From Camelus bactrianus (lineage: Eukaryota > Chordata > Mammalia > Artiodactyla > Camelidae): DNA of 64,000 bases. The DNA lies in the NCBI RefSeq assembly GCF_048773025.1, contig NC_133545.1, positions 19,672,001 through 19,736,000 of the forward strand, in the 5' to 3' direction. Each line of letters begins with the position of its first letter. Position 1 is the stretch's first letter. Under the pieces are notes generated by a model, which was not told the origin of the DNA, did no database searches, and was given only the letters and a program-made list of their open reading frames with translations. The position numbers and the translations under genes are program-made. Of this stretch, positions 62,701 to 64,000 are shown one piece after another.

Positions 62701-63885
62701 TTCCCAAACTGAATTCCTCACCTATAATATCCACTCAGTTTCAAAGCTAGAACCTTATTCCATTGTTTTATAACCCTGTCTGTCCTTGGGCAAAGACCTG
62801 TCAATTCTGTCTCCTTAATACTTATTTCTTTATTCTTTTTTTTTTCCAGTTTTCCCAGGTGCTGTATTAGACTCCCATCCATTTCAGATGCCCAACTAGT
62901 CTGACTGCTTGTTAGTCTCACCACATATCCAACATACTCTTCACACTCTGCTACAAATACACAAATTTATCTTGTATTTAACACCATTAATAATAACTTT
63001 GAGATTAAACCATAAGCTCTTCTTAATCTCTAGTCACTCACTCATCTCCTGCTCTCCAACTCAGGTCTACTCTTCAGCCTTACTCAGCTGTGTCTAGTTC
63101 CAGGATTAGACCATACTTTCTTCTCTGGGGTCAGGGCTTTCATACTTTTAATTCTCTCTGCCTTGAATCATCTTCTCCTGCCTTTTCCCTCTGGCTAACT
63201 CTGCTTGTTCTTCAGACTTTAGCTCAGGTACTGTCAGCTCCTTATCTTTCTTCTCCACCACCAATTCTGGCTTAAGTTCCTTTTTCTACTCACACAGCAT
63301 CCTGGATATAATTCTGCCATGGACTTACTATGCTATGTTGTAACTATCTCTTTACTTACCTGTCTTTCCCACTTGGGGTCAGGGACCATGTCTTTTATCT
63401 TTCTATCCCCAGTACCTAGTACAATTCCTGACAAAAATTAGATGAGCAATAAATCTTTGTTGAATTAAGTGAGTTTTAATAATAGAGGGTTTTTTTTTTT
63501 TATGCATGGGGCTGGTCATTTGAGATTAGAGATTAATTAAGTGTGGTATATTAGGGGTCAGCCTGGAGGACAGCTCATATAAGACTTACATATGGTCCTC
63601 TTTCCTCAATGCATGGAGGGTTTTCCTATTCAGAGCTCTGCCAATTTCTATTTATGCTTAAATGGATCAAAGAAATAAGATCAAGAAATACACAATAAGA
63701 CAATAGTTTATTCCCACTGAACATGAGAAAATGTAACTTTTTTTGAATGATTATTGCTTAACTCTGAGAAGTTAATATTTATGCTGTTTCATTTTATGCT
63801 TCATTATAGCTGCTGTGAGTGCTCTGGCTAAATTTGGGGCTCAGAATGAGAATCTTCTCCCAAGTATCCTTGTACTCTTACAAAG
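9066..63885 (+). CDS. COPG2: COPG2, coatomer gamma-2, exons 1-15 (N-terminal part)
   Basis: Fifteen exons join into 1,544 coding bases (514 codons plus two bases) with no stop, all with GT-AG introns in phase. The product is the gamma-2 subunit of coatomer, the seven-subunit COPI coat that Arf1-GTP recruits to Golgi membranes for retrograde and intra-Golgi traffic. The window covers the adaptin-like helical-repeat trunk, which pairs with zeta-COP; the hinge and C-terminal appendage (human protein about 871 residues) lie to the right. Gamma-2 rather than gamma-1 is shown by MIKKFDKK (gamma-1 starts MLKKFDKK), [17 protein letters not shown] and [13 protein letters not shown]. The ATG at 9066 has A at -3. 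Largest introns are intron 9 (17.0 kb), intron 4 (11.4 kb) and intron 5 (7.1 kb), swollen by repeats. The locus adjoins the imprinted MEST gene in other mammals. Confidence 0.97.
10275..10327 (+). CDS. COPG2: COPG2 exon 2
   Basis: Acceptor ATATAG ends at 10274, donor GTATGG at 10328. Residues 13-30: [18 protein letters not shown]. Confidence 0.96.
10871..10951 (+). CDS. COPG2: COPG2 exon 3
   Basis: Acceptor TCCACAG, donor GTAGAT at 10952. 27 whole codons, residues 31-57, with [20 protein letters not shown] and then ILYLLNQ. Confidence 0.96.
11367..11668. mobile_element. Tigger/pogo-type MITE, 302 bp
   Basis: Terminal inverted repeats CAGGCATACCTC (11,367) and GAGGTATGCCTG (ending 11,668) are exact complements and are flanked by TA on both sides, the Tc1/mariner target duplication. 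The interior has no transposase frame, so it is a non-autonomous internal-deletion product. Confidence 0.88.
11700..11855 (+). repeat. MIR SINE
   Basis: The body TTTTCTGTAAATAGGGATTA, then ATAATACCTGCTTTATAAAG, a GACAATAAAGGTAAAGCATT stretch and ACACATAGTAAGCATTCA match the MIR core and 3' end in sense. An L2-like remnant follows at about 11,860-12,000. Confidence 0.8.
12137..12285. repeat. Tandemly duplicated segment with CA repeats
   Basis: Two adjacent copies of a unit of about 72 bases each hold a (CA)n run followed by AGTGTAGCTTAGGTGGTTTA and then CATGCAGTGCTCAGAAGACT. The unique parts are almost identical, so the duplication is recent. Confidence 0.92.
12290..13190. other. COPG2 intron 3, nothing identified
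   Basis: AT-rich intron sequence; no exon, RNA gene or named repeat seen. Confidence 0.5.
13195..13400 (-). mobile_element. MER5-type hAT-Charlie MITE
   Basis: TGCTACTCAAAAATACGTGG, AGCAGCATTTGCATCACTGG, CTAGTTAGAAATGGAAA and CCACTGAATCAGAATC follow the reverse complement of MER5A in order. Its short hAT ends are blurred. Confidence 0.75.
13901..13944 (+). repeat. (TTTTC)n and T run
   Basis: Five TTTTC units then about 19 Ts, 40 bases before the exon 4 acceptor. Slippage here changes the pyrimidine-rich stretch upstream of that splice site. Confidence 0.9.
13985..14056 (+). CDS. COPG2: COPG2 exon 4
   Basis: Acceptor CCTTAG ends at 13984, donor GTAAGT at 14057. 24 codons, residues 58-81: [16 protein letters not shown] then [14 protein letters not shown] repeat and T run sit just upstream of the acceptor. 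Confidence 0.96.
14403..15270. repeat. Diverged direct repeat pair, family unknown
   Basis: The stretch at 14,403-14,497 recurs at about 15,157-15,270 in the same direction: both hold GGTTGCTGTTG, CTGG(T/C)AGTT, AG(A/C)TGGA, GAGCAGGAAA and AGTGAGGACAAACT. The second copy has about 19 extra bases. The whole 14.3-15.3 kb block looks like an old interspersed element I cannot name. Confidence 0.65.
15395..15950 (-). mobile_element. L1M fragment (ORF2 3' part)
   Basis: Antisense L1 signature in order: TGCTGTATAGAATCCCAGTG, TTTATTTATCCATTCTTCCA, GGTAGATACCTATAAGTGGA and the TGTGATTTTAATTTGTGTTT region. Badly decayed. Confidence 0.8.
15951..17712 (-). mobile_element. L1M(E) 3' end, split by a later L1
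   Basis: Starts in L1ME-like 3' UTR (GTGAGTTTTGACCAATGTAT) and runs through ATTTATTTATCCATTCAC at 16,397, resumes at about 17,319 with GTTAATGGATATTTGAGTTG and ends at the AGTCTGTGGCTTGCCTG motif. The two parts are collinear with the L1 consensus. Confidence 0.82.
16398..17318 (+). mobile_element. Younger 5'-truncated L1, nested
   Basis: Sense ORF2 C-terminal sequence (AATCAAAACTACAATGAGGT; TATAGCAGCACTATTTACAA; GGAATACTACTCAGTGATGA) then a 3' UTR with GCTGTACACCAGAAGTTGAC and an A-rich tail. Less decayed than its host, so it landed later. No convincing target-site duplication is visible. Confidence 0.88.
17713..20535 (-). mobile_element. Long L1M(E) piece, 3' UTR to mid ORF2
   Basis: From GTTTTATGAGTTTTGACAAA (3' UTR) through AATACCTAGGAATGGAACTG, TTTCTACAAAAGCTGCTGGG and GATTGAAGG-like RT regions to TTAGTTTATTGATTTTTATC. 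Many indels; no usable reading frame remains. Confidence 0.88.
20550..20865 (+). mobile_element. L1 fragment (ORF2 5' part)
   Basis: GCCACAAAACAAGACACAAC and GAAATCAATAATAAAAGAGT match the sense L1 ORF2 region just after the endonuclease. Confidence 0.65.
20870..22150 (+). mobile_element. L1M 5' UTR/ORF1 segment
   Basis: CAGCCATAATGGAGTAAAGG starts it; GATGGAATTAGCAGACAGTG, GACATTAAAACCACTATTAT and AACAGAGCATCAGTAACATG are L1M/HAL1-like ORF1 landmarks in order. It holds an AT-rich palindromic tract (20,938-21,014) and a (GT)n run (21,915-21,938). Confidence 0.75.
22184..22658. mobile_element. Tigger-type MITE, about 475 bp
   Basis: Ends in ACTTACAGTGG-like Tigger sequence: CAGATCTTCCTCTGAGA at the left and TAAGTTGGGGACCATCTG at the right, followed by TA. 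The interior with CCTAACCTACCTTCAGTGTG and GACTGGGAGCTGCAGCTAGG is typical of this non-autonomous family. Confidence 0.78.
22780..24350 (-). mobile_element. L1M fragment, 3' UTR to ORF2
   Basis: Antisense 3' UTR (GGTTCACTGCAAAATTAGGA; CATCATAATCACTCAGAGTC) followed by the ORF2 C-terminal series (CAGTTGCTGGATCATATG; TTTTGGCCCATTTTAAAG; TGGATGTCCAGTTGTTCCAG). Confidence 0.87.
24640..24780 (-). mobile_element. Short L1M fragment
   Basis: TTAGCCATTTTGGTGGGTGT and GAGGTGGTATC mark another antisense ORF2 3' piece. Confidence 0.65.
24781..25428. other. End of COPG2 intron 4, nothing identified
   Basis: No gene or named repeat seen between the last L1 piece and exon 5. Confidence 0.45.
25429..25508 (+). 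CDS. COPG2: COPG2 exon 5
   Basis: Acceptor TTTCAG, donor GTATGT at 25509. Residues 82-108: [16 protein letters not shown] then [10 protein letters not shown], ending two bases into Ser108. Confidence 0.96.
25915..26056 (-). mobile_element. Camelid tRNA-Ala SINE (Vic type)
   Basis: On the minus strand: GATAGCTCAAGTGGTAGAGC (A box), ATGCTTAGCATGCATGAGGT (anticodon arm of tRNA-Ala AGC), GGTTCAATCCCCAGTACCTC (B box), then AAATAAGCCTAATTACC and an end rich in A. This body is known from camelids. Confidence 0.88.
26105..27055 (-). mobile_element. L1MA-like 3' part
   Basis: Antisense 3' UTR (CCCTGGCAACCACTGATCTG), then TAATATTCCACTGCATATAT, AAATGGAACTGCTGGATCAT and GCATTTTCCTGAAGATTAAT. A (TA)n tract at 26,266-26,372 has grown inside it. 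Confidence 0.88.
26266..26372. repeat. (TA)n / (CACATATA) microsatellite
   Basis: About 107 bases of TA repeat with CA interruptions, self-complementary and able to form a cruciform; likely to vary in length. Confidence 0.95.
27056..27720 (+). mobile_element. L1M fragment, sense
   Basis: TCCCTTTGACCCAGTAATCC, TGCAACACTGTTTACACTAG and AACAACTTAAATGTCTACCA are sense ORF2 end landmarks; ends with the TTTGATAATTTCCAAGTG 3' UTR motif of old L1s. Confidence 0.75.
27721..28379. other. COPG2 intron 5, unassigned
   Basis: Sequence at 27,830-28,190 looks like a decayed interspersed repeat, but I could not name it. No gene seen. Confidence 0.4.
28380..30560 (+). mobile_element. MaLR fossil: MLT1-type LTR, internal part, partial LTR
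   Basis: An MLT1-class (ERVL-MaLR) LTR lies at about 28,380-28,800 (GGAAGAGGGAGGCAGAAGAA; CTGGAAAAGTCAAGGAAATG). Noncoding-looking MaLR internal sequence follows to about 30,420, and a partial LTR end of the same class at about 30,430-30,560 (AACTGTAAGATAATATG). It is old and broken many times over, of pre-camelid, placental-mammal age. Two short L1 3'-tail pieces lie within or next to it. Confidence 0.8.
28805..28905 (+). mobile_element. L1 3'-tail remnant
   Basis: TTATTTGCCAGTTATATCTC and AAAGCTGGAAAAAC with an A-rich end match the artiodactyl L1 tail. A second such tail lies at 29,440-29,520 (CATTATGTTGTACACCTGAA). Both sit inside the fossil MaLR and postdate it. Confidence 0.6.
30590..31470 (+). 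mobile_element. L1M 3' end, sense
   Basis: AATACAAATTAAAACCTCAA, GGCAATGTGGAATGGTACAA, TCATCAACAGGAGAATGGAT and TTCTATTTAGATAAATTCTA are sense ORF2/3' UTR landmarks, closing with TTTTAATTATATATAAGTTA. Confidence 0.82.
31471..32400. other. COPG2 intron 5, nothing identified
   Basis: No exon, RNA gene or firmly named repeat. Confidence 0.45.
32400..32545 (+). repeat. L2 3' end
   Basis: CCACTGGAATGTAAGCTCCA, then CACTGCTGTGTTCTTAA and AATAAATATTTGTTGAATCA are the L2 terminal motif in sense. Confidence 0.82.
32647..32722 (+). CDS. COPG2: COPG2 exon 6
   Basis: Acceptor TCTTAG, donor GTAAGT at 32723. Residues 108-133: [19 protein letters not shown] then [22 protein letters not shown] supports gamma-2. 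Confidence 0.96.
34200..34292 (+). CDS. COPG2: COPG2 exon 7
   Basis: Acceptor TTATTAG, donor GTAAGT at 34293. 31 codons, residues 134-164: [18 protein letters not shown] then [13 protein letters not shown]. Confidence 0.96.
35269..35355 (+). CDS. COPG2: COPG2 exon 8
   Basis: Acceptor TATTTAG, donor GTACTG at 35356. 29 codons, residues 165-193: [18 protein letters not shown] then [11 protein letters not shown]. Confidence 0.96.
36443..36600 (+). CDS. COPG2: COPG2 exon 9
   Basis: Acceptor TTTTTAG, donor GTAAGT at 36601. Residues 194-246: starts [20 protein letters not shown] and ends LLKENEEG with two bases of the Gly codon. A 17.0 kb repeat-filled intron follows. Confidence 0.96.
38076..38477 (-). 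mobile_element. Solo LTR, MLT1/MST class (ERVL-MaLR)
   Basis: TGTGTTAGTTTGCTAGG start, ACCACAGACTGGGTGGCTTA, ATTTATTTTCTCACAGTTCT and the GGGCTTCAATATGAATTTG end follow the reverse complement of a MaLR LTR. Old fossil LTR without internal part, inserted in an L1. Confidence 0.85.
39381..39842 (-). mobile_element. Solo LTR, other MLT1 subfamily (ERVL-MaLR)
   Basis: TGTTAGTTATC start, TTGTCTCAGTTTCTGTGGTC, TGGTCACACAGACCAACCCT and an end with TTTTGGAGGCTGGCTA match the reverse complement of an MLT1H-J-like LTR. Distinct from the LTR at 38,076; old fossil. Confidence 0.82.
40390..41105 (-). mobile_element. L1M 3' fragment
   Basis: AAATTGAGAAACATAATGTA, then AACAGAATTGCTGGATTGTT and GTGACTGTACCAGTGTGCAT mark an antisense L1M 3' part. 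Confidence 0.75.
43215..44825. other. Insertion block in L1M, partly unassigned
   Basis: 43,215-44,260 is less AT-rich and matches nothing I know, except a short sense L1 ORF2 scrap at about 43,840-43,910 (AGAGACTACTATGAACATGC). 44,265-44,820 is an antisense L1 ORF2 N-terminal piece (CATCCCATAAATTTTGATAT) that duplicates a region the host L1 still has at about 46,290. Two small minus-strand frames here (43,902-44,111; 44,002-44,202) have no recognisable product. Confidence 0.5.
45017..45044. repeat. (GT)14 microsatellite
   Basis: Pure GT run within the L1M. A (GTTT)n run lies nearby at 45,741-45,766. Confidence 0.95.
48256..52158 (-). mobile_element. Younger L1, 3.9 kb, 5'-truncated, nested
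   Basis: Begins with a T run and the artiodactyl L1 3' UTR (TTAAATTGAAGTATAGTTGA), then nearly all of ORF2 antisense (ATGCCAGGAGTGGAATTGGT; TTTTGATTACTGTAGCTTTG; ACTTCCCTCTTAGAACTGCT), ending near TTTATCCAAGCGG. Flanks 48,235-48,255 and 52,159-52,175 share an AAATTTTYNTTGTTCCAA-like stretch, a probable eroded target duplication. A long T run sits at 50,689-50,716. Its ORF2 is broken by many stops. Confidence 0.85.
53611..53744 (+). CDS. COPG2: COPG2 exon 10
   Basis: Acceptor TTGTCAG, donor GTTAGT at 53745 (a weaker donor). Reads [20 protein letters not shown] to [10 protein letters not shown]. Val replaces the Leu I recall in SPLFDF, a conservative change. Confidence 0.95.
53907..54111. mobile_element. 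Tigger-type MITE, about 205 bp
   Basis: CAGTTGTCCCTCTATATCCG at the left and CAGATACGGAGGGATAGCTA at the right are imperfect inverted repeats flanked by TA. The centre holds GAACCTGTGGATACCAAGGG. Too short for a transposase. Confidence 0.85.
54494..54561 (+). CDS. COPG2: COPG2 exon 11
   Basis: Acceptor TTTCTAG, donor GTATGT at 54562. Reads [20 protein letters not shown] then LNK; the Lys in SSPKPALR fits gamma-2. Confidence 0.96.
54800..54995. mobile_element. hAT-Charlie MITE
   Basis: CTCAGTAGCCACATGTAGTT, TACTGGGCAGTGCAGACATA and ATTTCTATCATTGCAGAAAA belong to the well-known 'TAGCCACATGTGGCTA' hAT repeat. Confidence 0.7.
55000..55285. mobile_element. Second hAT-Charlie MITE, adjacent
   Basis: AATTTTAATAATATACTTTA, TCATATCAACATGTGATCAG and GCCACATTTCAAATGCTTAA then TAGTCACATGTGGCTGTTGG follow the longer member of the same family. 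Confidence 0.7.
55286..56409. other. End of COPG2 intron 11, nothing identified
   Basis: AT-rich intron with a T run at about 55,827-55,843; no gene seen. Confidence 0.45.
56410..56598 (+). CDS. COPG2: COPG2 exon 12
   Basis: Acceptor GACAAG, donor GTAAAA at 56599. 63 codons, residues 314-376: [20 protein letters not shown] to [12 protein letters not shown], the most conserved part of the trunk. Confidence 0.96.
56650..57680 (-). mobile_element. L1M fragment (ORF2)
   Basis: GAAGTTTTAAATTTTTATGA, TTTCTGGGCTCCTTATTATA, AAAGCCTGCTGGGATTATAA and ATCATGTTATCTGTGAATAA lie in antisense L1 order. Confidence 0.83.
58841..58982 (+). mobile_element. Camelid tRNA-Ala SINE (Vic type)
   Basis: Head nearly identical to tRNA-Ala(AGC): A box TAGCTCAGTGG at 58,852-58,862, anticodon arm ATGCTTAGCATGCAT, B box GGTTCAATCCC at 58,895-58,905, then AGTACCTCTATTAAAAA and the camelid body CTAAACCTAATTATCCCCAC. 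Closer to tRNA than the copy at 25,915, so probably younger. Confidence 0.92.
59720..59754. repeat. (GT)17 microsatellite
   Basis: Pure GT run inside the L1M fragment. Confidence 0.95.
60200..60740. repeat. Unassigned old repeat with internal tandem units
   Basis: Diverged units recur at about 60,280-60,460, each with AGATACAG, CTCTA(A/G)A and AGGGCA/AAGGCA followed by a GCTCATTGCCCA- or GCTTACTGCCCA-type stretch. The rest resembles an old LTR, but I cannot name a family. Confidence 0.45.
60741..61141. other. End of COPG2 intron 12, nothing identified
   Basis: No gene or named repeat between the repeat at 60.2-60.7 kb and exon 13. Confidence 0.45.
61142..61237 (+). CDS. COPG2: COPG2 exon 13
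   Basis: Acceptor TCTACAG, donor GTAGGT at 61238. 32 codons, residues 377-408: [20 protein letters not shown] to LSNMLRDD. Confidence 0.96.
61526..61769 (+). CDS. COPG2: COPG2 exon 14
   Basis: Acceptor CGCCAG, donor GTGAGT at 61770. 244 bases, residues 409-490: [20 protein letters not shown] to [10 protein letters not shown]. Open frame runs into both introns, so the splice sites set the ends. Confidence 0.96.
62480..63475 (+). repeat. L2 element, 3' part
   Basis: Runs through AACTTGAAATTCCCAAACTG, TTCTCTCTGCCTTGAATCAT, GACTTTAGCTCAGGTACTGT to the L2 end TATCCCCAGTACCTAGTACA and AATAAATCTTTGTTGAATTA, in sense. Confidence 0.78.
63810..63885 (+). CDS. COPG2: COPG2 exon 15
   Basis: Acceptor TTATAG, donor GTAAAG at 63886. 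Reads [20 protein letters not shown] then LVLLQR; the last codon is split with an exon beyond the window. Confidence 0.95.
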
Positions 63886-63924
63886 GTAAAGTAAAAGAAT
63901 GTATTTTTTTTAAAAGTAAGAGTG

Positions 63925-64000
63925 TCATGTCTTTTATCTTTCTACCCCCAGCACCTAGCACAATTCCTGACAGAAGTGAGGTGAGCAATAAATCCTTGAT
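63925..64000 (+). repeat. Second L2-like 3' end, cut by window edge
   Basis: CATGTCTTTTATCTTTCTAC, CCCAGCACCTAGCACAATTC and GAGCAATAAATCCTTG match the end of the L2 at 63,388-63,461 at about 64 of 72 positions. Confidence 0.8.

Noticed and set aside
9066-63885. COPG1 instead of COPG2
   Set aside because: Several paralog-specific positions ([34 protein letters not shown]) fit gamma-2, and TSGA13 next door fits the COPG2 locus.

Overview
This window is nuclear DNA from a placental mammal, most likely a camelid (camel, llama or alpaca). The lineage call rests on two tRNA-Ala-derived SINEs (25,915-26,056 minus; 58,841-58,982 plus) of the camelid Vic type, plus LINE-1 3' tails of artiodactyl type. 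No search could be run, so the species is inferred. There are no bacterial, CRISPR or phage-like features. Coding sequence is a few percent of the window; the rest is introns full of old repeats.

Two protein genes lie head to tail on the plus strand. First is the 3' part of TSGA13 (four exons, 254-8,633, poly(A) signal at 8,714). About 250-350 bases further on is the CpG-island promoter of COPG2, the gamma-2 subunit of the COPI coat. Its first 15 coding exons (9,066-63,885) give about 514 codons of an open frame with GT-AG introns throughout, and the gene runs off the right edge. The order TSGA13-COPG2 on one strand matches the human 7q32 locus, where MEST lies beyond the 3' end of COPG2.

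1-8.7 kb: TSGA13 introns and exons, a minus-strand RPL41 processed pseudogene (1,702-2,131) with clear target-site duplications, and a decayed extra copy of one TSGA13 exon (5,405-5,508). 8.7-9.5 kb: CpG island, promoter and first exon of COPG2. 9.5-14 kb: COPG2 exons 2-4 with small DNA transposons, a MIR and a duplicated CA-repeat segment. 14-25.4 kb (intron 4): a pile of mostly antisense L1 pieces with an opposite-strand L1 nested inside. 25.5-32.6 kb (intron 5): a camelid SINE, L1s and a fossil MaLR element. 32.6-36.6 kb: exons 6-9. 36.6-53.6 kb (intron 9): a sense L1 carrying two MaLR LTRs, then what looks like one nearly full-length antisense L1M split by two later insertions. 53.6-64 kb: exons 10-15 with L1, hAT, Tigger and L2 repeats.

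I found no new biological system. The points most worth a second look are the duplicated TSGA13 exon, the RPL41 retrocopy with a still-open 25-codon frame, the very tight TSGA13/COPG2 junction, the layered L1 insertions in intron 9, and a few sequences I could not assign (14.4-15.3, 43.2-44.3 and 60.2-60.7 kb).
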